Source: Muscardinus avellanarius
Taxonomy: Eukaryota; Chordata; Mammalia; Rodentia; Gliridae
Direction: 5' to 3'
DNA: 64,000 nt
Assembly: GCA_963383645.1 (NCBI GenBank)
Contig: OY726560.1
Coordinates: forward strand, 148,123,052-148,187,051
Part shown: one piece after another, positions 46,205-58,600 of the stretch
Layout: every line of letters starts with the position of its first letter
Numbering within the stretch: the first letter of the stretch is position 1
Translations under genes and position numbers: made by a program
The notes under the pieces: generated by a model
What the model was told of the DNA's origin: nothing
Seen by the model: only the letters and a program-made list of their open reading frames with translations
Databases searched by the model: none

Positions 46205-48925
46205 AGGCTACTGGAACAGCCCCGCTAACAACCAATCTCCATTACCACAAAGTCAGCGCCTTTCATAGCCAGAAAACACCATCACCAGAGAAAAAAAAAT
46301 TACCAGGCTCCATAGAGGAGGGGGTCTCAGAACGGAGCTCAGAGCCACAGAGGAGATACACCGGCCTCATGGCCGAGGAAGCAGCAGCAGCGCCTTACTG
46401 CCAGTGGCAGCGGCGAATTCACCAGATGGCTACGGCTACAGACCAACGCACTCAACAGCCCACCAGGCTTCACAGAGAAGCGGCGGACAGCAAGCTGAGG
46501 GACTCAGAATGGAGCTCAAAACCAGAGAAGAAATACGCCAGCCTCATGGCCGAGGGTGTGGCAGCAGCGCCATATTGCCACCGGCGGCAGCAGCAGCGAA
46601 TTCACCAAGTCCACTACAGCTCCATCTGCGTATTCAACAACAGTGAGTCAAATTGCGGGCCCCAGAGGAGAAATCCCAGTACTGCACTCCCAGGGACTTG
46701 ACCCAGTGGGGGAGTGGCGGTGGCAGAGATATCACACCATAGGAAAACGCCCAACCTGGCACCCCCCCATAGTCTAAAGCAGCCTCTATCAACTCCCTGG
46801 GTCTGAGACTCTGTGATACAACCCAGTAAAGGAGTAGTGGGGTCTGAGATACCACAGACTCGAGATCCAGAGCACCTTAAGTGAAGTCATAGTGACCCAA
46901 GGGAAGAACCCAGAGAAGGCACAAACTTCCGAAATCATGGGAAAGAGGAATAACAATGGAGCAATGAATGCGCACAACCCCACAACATCAGAACCCAATA
47001 AAACAGAAATTCAGAGATTTCTAGAAGATCAAATCAGGAAAATAACTGTAGAAATAATAGAGGTGTTTCGCAAAGAATTCAGAGAGAGCCAAAAAGAGAT
47101 AAAGAATGCAATTAATGAAGTAAAGGCCTCAATTCAAAGTACAAACAACCAATTAGACCACATGGAGAATAGAATCTCACTCTTAGAAGATGAACAATCC
47201 AAAAATGAACACATAGTCTCTAATCTAGAAAAAAATATCCGACAGCAAGAATCTGACATTGAAGAAATATGGGCCCATTTTAAGAGAGCTAACCTAAGAA
47301 TAATTGGAATAGAGGAGAGAAAAGAAGGTGAAACCAAAGGGATTAACAATCTCTTCAAGGAAGTAATAGAGGAAAATTTTCCAAACATAGAGCAAGAGGT
47401 CGATACACAGATCCAGGAAACTTATAGAACTCCTTTAGACAGGATCAGAGAAGAGGTTCCCCATGCTACATAATTGTCAAAATGACCAATGTGGAAGCCA
47501 AGCAGAGAATCTTAAAGGCAACAAAAACAAAGGGCAAAGTGACATTTAGAGGCAAACCGATTAGAATCACTCCAGACTTCCCAAACCAAGTCATGAGAGC
47601 CAGAAGGGCTTGGAGTAACATATTCCAAACTCTGAAAGAAAACAAATTCTAGCCAAAAATTTCCTACCCAGCAAAACTTTCTATCAAATTAGATGGGTAA
47701 ATAAGTAGCTTCCACGACAAACAGAATCTGAAGGAATTTATGCCTTCAAAACCAGCGCTAGAGAAAATACTCAAAGAGATGAACTACAAAGAAGAAATAG
47801 GCAACACACACCAGAACCAGAGAAACAAGATTTTCCATCCAACAGACAACTAAGATTGGTTATCTGTGGAGATTCATTATTTATGTTAGGCTTTTACCTA
47901 TCTCTAAATTGTATTGTTTGCTTTTATTGTTGTTAGTTTTTAGGATGTCTAGTTGGAATATTAATATACCTTCAGATATAGCATTTGGAAATATTTTATC
48001 CCATTCTATTAGTAACTTTTAACTCTGTTTACATTGTCTTTCGATATACAATTTTTTTTTGTTTTTTAGGGAGTTTGTATACCCTTCTGTTGCCTGTGCC
48101 ACTGAAATCATATCCAAGAAATCACTGCCAATTTAATTTCAATGTTGTGAGGTTTTATGACCCAGATTTTCTCCTAAAAGTTTATAGTCTTAAGATTTAT
48201 ATTTAGGTCTTTTATCTATTTTGAGTTAATATTTGTATATGGGATTAGGTAAGGGTCCAATTTTATTCTTTTTCATGTAATTATTATTTTTCAACAATAT
48301 TTAGTTAAAAGATTATTATTTCCTCCACCAAATGTTCATGGAAACCTTATCAAAAATAACTTGACAATATATGGAAGAATTTATCTCTAGGCTTTTATTT
48401 AACTCCAATGGTTTATATATCTGCCTTTAGAACAGTACTACACTCTTTCAATTATTGTAGCTTTATATGGTTTGAAATCAGAAAATATATATCTTCTAGC
48501 TTTGTTCTTTTTCGAGATTGTTTTGGGTATCTGGAGTCCATATTCCATATTAGGATAGATTTTTTTCTGAAAAATAAATATATAAATATATGATAGTTTC
48601 ACCTAAAAAAAAGAAAAGAAAAAAACATTCTCTGGTAAGAAAGAAAGCAAAAAGAAATATTGAAATGTTATCTTTAAGTCATCAAAAGCTTGGTATCAGA
48701 CAAATGAAACTGTTATGTGAGATTATCATTTTTAATTTTTGATAAATTGCTATAATACTAGATGTCAACCACTAAGCCAAGCATGGGAAGGAGGGATGCA
48801 GAGGGAATGGAGTGGGGATCGGGTGGGGGCTGACTGGGCAATGCATGTATGTCTACAAAAGTTTTTTTTGTAGCCCACTATGATGTATGAATACAGTGCA
48901 CCAATAAAAAATTAAAAAAAAGAAA
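46205..48925 (+). mobile_element. ORF1-only L1 derivative with inverted ORF2 piece
   Basis: Same plan as the elements at 33570 and 60767, slightly shortened at the 5' end. It has ORF1, the junction attggttatctgtggagatt at about 47853, reverse ORF2 text and a forward 3' UTR. Target duplication is A-rich (aaaaaataaaaaag/aaaaaagaaaaaag) and uncertain. Confidence 0.82.
46937..47850 (+). pseudogene. L1 ORF1, broken
   Basis: Starts MGKRNNNGAMNAHN. Open to 47473, where a small deletion near 47430 shifts the frame; the C-terminal domain continues in another frame with a further stop near 47650. Confidence 0.8.
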
Positions 48926-50880
48926 AAAGAAAAAAGATAGATAAATGACTAGTCAACCTAACCAAAAGAGAATCAATCCAAATTATGTTTAAGAGATTAA
49001 AAAAAAGAAAAAAAAGAAAATATTTCCACCTACAGTGTGGAAATCCACAGGACTATCAGAAACTACTTTGAAAAACTATACCCCAACAAAATGGAAAATA
49101 TGAAAGAAATTGACAAATTTCTAGATAAATACAATCTGCCTACACTGAGTCATGAAGATATAAAAACAAATCAATATCAAAGAGATTGAAGCAGCAATAA
49201 ACAACCTACCATCAAACAAAAGCCAAGGACCAGATGATTTCCCACGTGAATTTATAAAACCTTTATCAAAGAGCTAATCCCAATACTCCACAATCTATTT
49301 CATGAAATAGAAAGAGATAGGACTCTTGAAAATACAATATACGAAGCCAACATCATATTAATACCAAAACCAAATAAAGACAGCTCAAGGAAAGAAAACT
49401 ACGGGCTTATATTGTTGATGAACTTAGATACAAAACTGCTAAACAAAATACTAGCAATACACATTCAAAACCACATTAAGAAAACCATACATTGTGGCGC
49501 TTTGCATCCCTGGTTTAACATACAAAAAACAATATGTGATTCATCACATAAATGGAACCAAAGACAAAAATCTCATGATCATTTCAATAGATGCTGAAAA
49601 AAGTATTTGATAGATCCAACACTCATTTATGCTAAAAGCACTAAAGAGAATCAGAATAGAAGAAACATACCTCAACATCATAAACACAATATACAATAGG
49701 CACACAGCCAACATCATATTAAATGAGGAAAAACTGCAAGAATTACCCCTAAAAACAGGAACAAGACAAGAATGTCCATTATTACCACTTTTTAAAATGT
49801 AGTACTTAAAACTCTAGCCAGAGCAGTAAGACAGGAAAAGGAAATCAGAGAAATACAAATTGGAAAAAAACTAAAAATATCACTATTTGCAGATGACATA
49901 CCATACTTAGAAGACCCAACAAACTCAATCAAAAAGCTTATAGAACTGATCAACAAATTCATCAAAGTGTCTGAATACAAAATCAATCTTAAAAAATTAG
50001 AAACTTTCCTGTATACCAACAATAAATCCACTGAATAAGAAATTCAGAAAACACTTCCATTTAGGATATCCCACACAAAAAGTAAAATACTTAGGAATAA
50101 ATCTAACCAAGGAGGTGAAAGACATCTACAAAGAAAACTGTAAAACATTGAATAAAGAAATCAAAGAAGACCTTAAGAGATGGAAAGATCTTCCATGTTA
50201 TTGAATAGGCAGAATAAATATCATCAAAATGACCATTATTCTAAAAGTGATCTACAGATTCAATGCAATACCCATTATATTACCAACATCATTCCTCAAA
50301 GACAGAAAAATCAGTTCTTAAGTTTATTTGGAAAAAAAAAAAACAGAATAGCCAAAGTAGTTCTTAGCAATAAGAACAATTCAACCTACCACACCAAGGG
50401 GTATCACAATATCAAACTATACTACAAAGCACAGTAATAAAAAAGCATGGTACTGGCATAAAAATAAACACATAGACCAATGGAGCAGAATAGAAGACTC
50501 AGAAAAAAACTAGCACACTTACAGACAATTTATTTTTGACAAAGGGGCCAAAAACATACACTGGAAAAAAAAGATAGCCTTTTCAACAAATGGTTTTGGA
50601 AAAACTTATTAACCATATGTAGAAAAATGGAAATAAACCCTCACCCTGCACAAAAGTCAATTCAAGATGTATCAAAGACTTGGAAATCAGGCCAGAGATC
50701 TTGGAGCTCTTTGAAGTGTGCATAGGCCCAACACTTCAACACATAAGCACAAGTAAAAACTTTCTCAACAAGACCCCCAAGGCACAAGAAATTAAAAGGA
50801 GGCTCAATAAGTGAAATTGCATTAAACTGAAAAGGTTCTGTGCAATCAAGGAAACTATATAGAATCTCAACAGAGGATGC

Positions 50881-52368
50881 ATGTAGCAGAACTGGATTTA
50901 GGGGAAGTCATTTACACAGACCTGAGAAGACAGGCTTCTCATCGTGTCCCATTCCTTTATAGCATTTGTATATGTGGAAAGTCAAATCTTTTTGAAACAT
51001 CCTGAAATTTGAACCTGCTTCAGTTTACAAAATGACTTTTTATAGTCTTTATTGTTTCTGTTTTTGGTTTTTACTAATTAAATAAAAGAGGATGGAAAGC
51101 CCTTCACTGCCAGATCATGTAGACATTTTAGGGTCCAGCAATTATGCAAAATAAATTGTTTTTTCTATTCCTTGTCTTTGTGTTAGTTCATTCATTCAAC
51201 ATGGAAGTTATAAGAGTCTGGTATGTGTGAAACACTGGCCTAGATGGGTGCTGAGTTAAGACAAGGAGACCCAGAGAATCCCAGCTCTTATGAGCATGGT
51301 GGCTTTCAAACAAGGTGGCCTTCCCAGAGCATCCAAGGGAAACAAGGGAATGAGGACTAGAGAGTAATCCCTAGGGGGGGCAAAGGCTGAGATGGAGAAA
51401 ATTTGGTTGGAATTTCCAAAGCTCCTATTCATAGATTCTTTTCTTGAACTTCTGTACTTATTTTCATATTTCTCTTGCCAAATGTTCTTGAACTTTCTTG
51501 GTATGCAAAAAGTTTTACTGCTATTTTTTAAACATTAACCTATAAATTTTATTGGAAGATTAAATTATAATTTGACCAATTTTGTCCTACAAATGTGGTT
51601 ATTTTTATGATTTAATCTACATCTGTAACACTCTCAGGTAAAAGGTTCTGGTGTCCCTGTGTAACTTTTTAACAGTGCAATTTAAACAATCTAGCAAACT
51701 AAAAACATCTTAGTTCTCTACCAAACACTTCTTTTTCAGAGAACTTTGCCAAGACCATTTGGAGCCACTGAGTTCTATTTTTTTCTTATTCATAGTTTCA
51801 TCAGATGTTAGGGTCACTGATTGTACTGCTATGCTCTCAGCGGTACCCCAAATCCCTGTTATTGCTTTGTTTATTCTTTCCTATGTGATTTTGTTGAGAA
51901 ACAAGCTACTACTGTGGACTACCAACAATAAACTCAGAACTGTTTTTCTAGAATAAAGGTCTCTCTGGAAGCATTGTTCCTAATTCGTTGTTTGAGGGGA
52001 AGACCAGATGACAGAGAAACTGCCCGGGCACGTGAGCCTTCAGAGGTGTTTCAGGATGACTATTATCAAATCTTTGAAACAGTTTTGCATCATGCTCATC
52101 CCTGGACTTGATCAAAGTGTGAACTAAAAGAGGAGGCCACCTAAAACTTTCGCCTGAATGCAATGATGGTGATTCTGAGCATTACATAAGCACACAGAAA
52201 GAACTCCTCTTATCTACCACTTTCTCATCTTCCCATGGGCTCCATGGAAAACTTTTTCAACTCTATTTATCTAGACTTATCTATGATTAAAATTAGAAAT
52301 AGATCCTTGGAACCTGCTTTTTTCATGCCATTTTTCCCTGGCACTGCCCAAAAACGATAACACTCACT
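50881..52368 (+). promoter_or_regulatory. Upstream and promoter region of PNLIP copy B
   Basis: Collinear with 1270-2966 before copy A, without the SINEs found there. No gene seen. The last 600 bp are the likely promoter. Confidence 0.55.
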
Positions 52369-52377
52369 TATAAAAGG
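52369..52377 (+). promoter_or_regulatory. TATA box of PNLIP copy B
   Basis: TATAAAAGG, 57 bp before the exon 1 donor, the same spacing as in copy A. Confidence 0.85.
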
Positions 52378-52399
52378 AGCTCTCAGCGGCAACTGGTTG

Positions 52400-52426
52400 T
52401 CCGTGGAACCTGACAGATCTGCCACG
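52400..52426 (+). other. PNLIP: PNLIP copy B exon 1 (5' UTR)
   Basis: Same layout as exon 1 of copy A; donor gtaagt at 52427. The 5' end is estimated from the TATA box. Confidence 0.7.
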
Positions 52427-52562
52427 GTAAGTCAGGAGTAAATTTTCCAGGATAATTTATTGGAATTCTCCCATTTCCCCCAGAGATCTAAGACAACTTG
52501 GATTATAGCAGTATTTTCAAGCGTATTTAATCAGATTCAGTCATGTTTTCTCCTTTATGTAG

Positions 52563-52608
52563 ATGCTGCCCTTCTGGACACTGGCACTGCTGCTGGGATC
52601 AGTAGCAG
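52563..52608 (+). CDS. PNLIP: PNLIP copy B exon 2
   Basis: Signal peptide [16 protein letters not shown], two changes from copy A. The acceptor before the ATG is TAG. Confidence 0.94.
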
Positions 52609-55600
52609 GTAACAAAAGATATGCATGTGTACTTTGGGGATTCTGACTCTGTGCAGTCATTTCCAGGGCTGTGAGGGCTGAATCTATGCCAAGATAAGGA
52701 CAGGGAGTAGAGCCAGGAAGACACGGGATCTGGAGTACAAGGCATTGAAGTGTATTTGCTGGATAAAATCTTAAGCAATGCCCAATTTAATTAGAATTTG
52801 AGATAAAAAAGAAATAATTCAAATAGTGAACATATTACATATTTCTATAAAATATACTATTTATCTAAAGTTCAAATTTAACTTTTAATTTCATTTTCTG
52901 GGTCTAGCACCACTCCACTCAGAAATTCCTTCAGGGAGGGGGTTGAACCCAGGTTTAATCACCTACAACTCTATGACTGGCAGGATTCGGGGGCCCCCTG
53001 AGCTTTTGGATCTTTGTGAAATGGGGATAATGACCTCAGCCCCCTAATGGGATGACTGAGCGACTTAGGCATGATCAGTAAGTCATCTTGTCCAGCATCT
53101 GGCATGAGTAAGCTTTGGAGGAATACAGATCCCACAACAGCTGCAACTCTTACTCCTCTGTTGATCTGCACTTCTCCAGAGCCTTCCCTAGAGTTGTCCC
53201 TTTATACAGTAACATGCCAGCCCATAGTTGTGGCAAATCATGGATTTTTGTTGTTGTTGCTTGTTTGTGAAAACCTTCTTCATTGCAGGAATCCTTGATA
53301 ATCCTCAAACATAGGTCAGATACCTACATGCTCAGACTGAGTGGAGAGACAGAATTTTGCATGAAACATATTTCTTCATCCAAAGTTCAGAGCCAGATGG
53401 TAGTTCCTGGGAGTTGAAAGTCTCTGCACCTGCTGCGCCCACCAAGGTCTGGGACACAGGCTGCCCCATTCTTGAGAACCTGTGGCCCAGAAACCATATA
53501 TAGGTTGAGAGGCTGAAATGAGTCCCTGCCTAGGACTGAGCAGAGACAGAGGAGTGAGCCAGTCCCCGAGGCAGAAATGAGGAGCAGTATCAGGCGCTGT
53601 CTTTCAGAGCATGTAGGTAGGAGGGTGTTGAGAAATTAGAAGACTTGTCACTGAATGTGATTTTACTTGTCCTAGAGATCATAAAAAGGAGAATTCTGGT
53701 TAAACTAATGTGCTAAAAACACTTCTGGGTGATTTCAGGAAAAGAAGTCTGCTATGATAGACTCGGGTGCTTCAGCGATGATTCCCCTTGGGCAGGGATC
53801 GTGGAAAGACCTCTGAAAATATTGCCCTGGAGTCCAGAGGACATCAACACTCGCTTTCTCCTGTATACTAATGAGAACCAGGATAACTATCAAGTAAGAA
53901 TACACATTGTTTTCATCACTTAGTTACACGTGTTTTGTGCAACTAGTATACTGAATATTCAAATCCTCACCTAACGAGAACAAATCAGAAATTTTTTGTA
54001 GCCTGTTATGGGCATGACCTTTAATATTATTTATGTAACTTATTTATAAAAGGTCAATTAACTTCATGTTAATTTTGTTCTATCTTCATGGTACTCTCAA
54101 AAGATCATAAATATAAGGTAATATGCATATAATACATTCCACAAAAATATAGAGTTCTCCAACATTTATGCAAGTAGTCCCCATGGAAGATGTCTCAACT
54201 TAATAGTTTTTTGTCCTTACAATGGTGGGAAAACAATATGCATCCAGTATCAATCATCCTTTGATTTTTGAATCTTAATCTTTTCTGGGCTAGTGATATT
54301 CTAAACAAAACTCTCTTACTAAGCAATAGCAGCACAGCTCAACTCATAGTGAGCCACTGGTCGTGAATGTAAACAATGATACGCTACCTACACTATAGTG
54401 TATTGCATTGATGTTATGGTGTTTGGTAGTTTCAGTGTTTTTTCAATGCATTTCAACTTACAGTACTTTTGACTTACTATGGGTCTATCAGGACACAAAC
54501 CCATCATAACTGGAGGAATATCTATGTACAGATATAACTCACAATGTTGGATACGTAGGTAGATTAAGATATATATCAAATCACACATATACAAAGACTT
54601 CTACTGTGCAAAAATAGGATCTTAATGACAAATACGGCAGACATATCATCTTAAGATGAAAAACTGCAATATTTGTATGATGACTGGAAAGTAACAATTT
54701 GGGGATGATTATGAATAGCTTGGCTATTAAGGGAGAGTCCTTACCAGAGTCCCAAATACCAGTAATCTTCACCTATGACCTCCTTCCACATCTTCTAGAG
54801 AATAGTTCTAGAGAATATTGATATAATTAAGAAACTTAACCTGTAACACTTTTCTCCCCAAAACAGAGAGTCACTGCAGATTCATCAATTATCAGGAGCT
54901 CTAATTTCAGAACAGATAGAAAAACTCGCTTTATCATTCATGGATTCATCGACAAGGGAGACGAAAGCTGGCTGGCCAATATGTGCAAGGTGAGACCTGG
55001 TGAACTCTTAAGGGAAGATTGTCTCAGGAGTGATAATTAGGAGCCAGAACACATGGCCCCAAGCAGGAGGACACATTCTGGTCACCATGGTACTGCAGGA
55101 TCCACTGGTCCTTGGCTTCCCAGGGGAGTTCCAGATGGTAGTGTGCAGAGGGGCCCTGGACTAAAGATGGCAGGTATTTGGTGGCTCCAGATATTTGGTG
55201 GCTCTGGTTTACTACCAGAGATGTTTCAAAATTTTAGCAACAGCAAGCTGCATGTGGTGGCACATACTTCTAATCCCAGCATTTGGGAGGCTGAGACAGT
55301 AGGATCACAGTTCACAGACATCCTCAGCTACTACTTAGGCCCTTTGCAACTCAGTGAGACCCTGTTTAAAAATAAAGAATCAGAGCCGGGCGTGGTGGCG
55401 CATGCTTGTAATCTCAGTGCTTGGGAGGCTGAGACAGTAAGATTACACAGTTTTGAAGCCAGCCTTAGCTAATGAGTGAGGCTCTCAGCAACTTAGTGAG
55501 ACCCTGTTTCAAAATAAAGTATAAAATAGGTCTGGAGTATATCCAAGAGGTAGAAATTCCCTGGGTTCCACCCCCAGTGCCACAATAAAATAAAATAAAA

Positions 55601-58600
55601 TAAAGAATAAAAACATAGGGCTGGGGGTGTAGCTTGAAGGTAGAATGTTCCTTGGTTCCATCCCCAGTACTGAAAAAAAAAATAGCAATAGCAGCTGGAT
55701 ACCAGCTAATATAGGCCCCTGTATGTTCATTAGTTCATTAGCTTTTAAATTCTTTTTTTTTTTTTTGTAGTAGTGTTAGGGATTAAACCCAGGAGCATTT
55801 TACCTCTAAGTTACAACCTCCAGCCCAGTTTTATTCCCTATTTTGAAACAAGGTTTTGCTAAGTTTCTGGGGCCCTCGCTTAATTTCTGAGGCTGGCCTA
55901 GAAGCCTCAGCTTCCCAAATACAGGGATGAGAGGTGTGTGTCACCACTTCCAAGTGGCTTTTAATTTCCATGCAAAGTGCTAACATCTTATTTGTCCAGA
56001 CGATCACCTTCCCTTCCATTTTCCCAGGTTATCCTCCTCTATTCCAGTAGTGATGTCTAGGACATCATCATGGTTTTTTATTTCTGGTTTCTGTTTTCTC
56101 AGCAGAAGTGATCCTATTTTCTTTAATTGGCCTTTGGCTCTGTTCTCAGTGATAACACAGATTTAAAGGACAGAAAATTAAACGAAATATTTTTTCTAAC
56201 AACTAATAATGCTTGAGGAACCATATTGTTGATTCATTTATTTGTGTTTATTCACATTTTCATCACATTTCTGTGGCTGTGGTGGCATAATGCTGTAGTC
56301 ATTTCTTCAGTGGTGTCAAGAAAAAGACACAGAGCCCTTCCTAAAAGCATGGAATTTTTCACCTGTCTTGGACTCAAGCCATCCACAGAGCACAGGGTTG
56401 ATACCGAAGACAGAGGAGCACACGAGAGTTCATTTGGTTCCTGTGTTCCGAGCAATTAGTAAAAGCACAGTTCACCTGCTACACACTACTTTCAATTTGG
56501 TTCTTTTTTTTTTTTTTTTTTTTTTGGTGGTACTGGGGTTCCTGGAAGCCCTTCTACCTCCGGGCTACACTCCCAGACCTACTTTTACATTTTTGTTTGG
56601 AAACAGGGTCTCCTAAGCCAGCGCACGCGGCTGGCTTCGAACCTGCGCGATCCTCCTGTCTCTGCCTCCCAAGCGCGGGGATTACAAGCGTGCGCCACCA
56701 CGCCCGGCACAATTTGGTTCTTAATGTGGGAGGTTAATGATAGCTTTTTACTCAACAGTGAAGGAAAGAATTGTGCTTTTTAGCTCAAAGGAAATATACG
56801 TTTTATACAATTTATGCTTTTTTTTTTTTTTTTTGGTGGTTCTGGGGTTCCTGGAAGCCCTTCTACCTCCGGGCTACACTCCCAGACCTATATTTATAGT
56901 TTTTATTTGGAAACAGGATCTCTTAAGCCAGCGAGGCTGGCTCCGAACCTGCGCGATCCTCCTGTCTCCACCTCCTAAGCGCGGGGATTACAAGCGTGCG
57001 CCACCACGCCCAGCTCAATTTATGCATTTCTAAGATCCCCAAAGTATGATTTTACATGCATTTGATTTGCTTTGGCAACTCTTGTGTGATGATGGAAAGG
57101 AGCTAGGAAATCTCATTTGAACAAAGTAATACTTTTCCTTCCTTTTTCACTTGCCACTCTCATCCCTTCTGGTTGTGATGTCTAAGAAAACCATGACATT
57201 TTTCCATTCTGGTTGTTCACTGTTTCAGCAGAAGTGATTCTATTTTCTTTCCTTTGCCTTGGACTATGTTCCCAGTAAACGTGATTAAATCAGAAGACTG
57301 AAGAACTGGGATTCCAGCCCTGGCTCTGTTCTTAGCTAACACCCCATGCAGAGTTTTATGCTGCTATCTAAGAACAGCCAAACTGGATTCATGTTGTATT
57401 ATTTAGAAAAACTGTTTTCATTCTTTGAATTTTTCCTCTGTGGGAGAATAGAAGTGGATATGTTTCCCAAGATTGCTTCATTATTCTTAATTTTTTTTAA
57501 AGTTGGGAATATGTGTAAACATCTACTTGAACACTTCCTACCAGAACCATTCTTCATAACACAATGTTTATACCCATCAACATAGTTTTCAGTAGATAAC
57601 TGGTAGACTGTGCTGTTATGTGAGGTAATTTCAGTGATGTACAATAAGATATGTTCATCCAAAAACTCTGGTTATTCTTTTCATCATGAAAAGGCTTACT
57701 TCTTTACCTTCAATATATTTGATTTTAAGGGGTTCTAACAGTCTTCCATTCATTCAGTAAGTGTTTATTGAACACTTACTCTATGCCAGGACCAACATGT
57801 CCTGAGGCATACAGCACCAAGGATACAGTAGAGGAGACAGGCAATGTCCCCAGCTGTGTTCTAGTAGGGAATAGTGTAGCCCTATTGCATTTATGAAGCT
57901 CTAATAAAACAATCTGTTATATGACTTGTGATACAGTTCTCTCTGAATCAAATGTCTATGCATCCAATCCCAAGAAGGCAGTTCCAAAGATGGTCACACT
58001 CCATACTACACTACAGGAGGGATTTCATATCCATTAGAGACTAGCTGCTTTGGTCATAGCTTTGGGGTTGAAAGTGATTTGATGTAGTACTGGTCAAGAA
58101 GGAAATTTATCCTTGTCACAAAATGTATTAATTATCAGTTAAGATCCTGAATTACTTACCTACTTATTGCATCTCTCCCCTCAGACCATGTTCAAGGTGG
58201 AAAGCGTGAACTGCATCTGTGTCGACTGGAAAGGAGGCTCCCGAACTGGGTATACCCAGGCCTCACAGAACATCCGGGTTGTGGGGGCAGAAGTGGCCTA
58301 TTTTGTTCAATTCCTTCAGGTAACTAACTCCAGGATACATAAAGTCCCATGCACATCTTTTTCTGGATTCTATTTCTAAAACAAAACCTGGTGGTATGTT
58401 AGTTGATAAAGACATTTCTCTCCTGAGATATGGCTTTCAGCTTGGTCAAAAAAATGTAGGAAAAAATCTGTTTGGGCATAATTAATAACCTATTTAATTC
58501 AATAACATAGTTTGTATTTAATTAAGTGAACTTATTCAAACAATGAAGTAGATGGTATCTACTGAATTCTAGCAGTTTTTGTTTTAATTTTATCAGTTAT

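Larger units (their letters stand above)
45475..50880 (+). mobile_element. Old L1, ORF2, plus strand, interrupted
   Basis: From about 45640 the text matches the ORF2 middle region (accacaatggaataaaatta, cttgaaaaaataaaaaag). It resumes at 48926 with the RT region and runs to the ORF2 end near 50870. Many stops. Split by the L1 derivative at 46205-48925. Confidence 0.75.
54990..58184 (+). other. PNLIP copy B intron 4
   Basis: 3.2 kb, longer than in A because of several SINEs: 55246, 55385, 55618, 56506 and 56818 are private to B, 55767 is shared. Confidence 0.85.

Noticed and set aside
46205..48925. Twin-priming inversion as a one-off event
   Set aside because: The same junction occurs in two other elements with different target sites, so the inversion was inherited.
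55618..55682. tRNA gene
   Set aside because: The tRNA-Ala likeness is that of an ID SINE; it lacks a complete cloverleaf and has an A tail.
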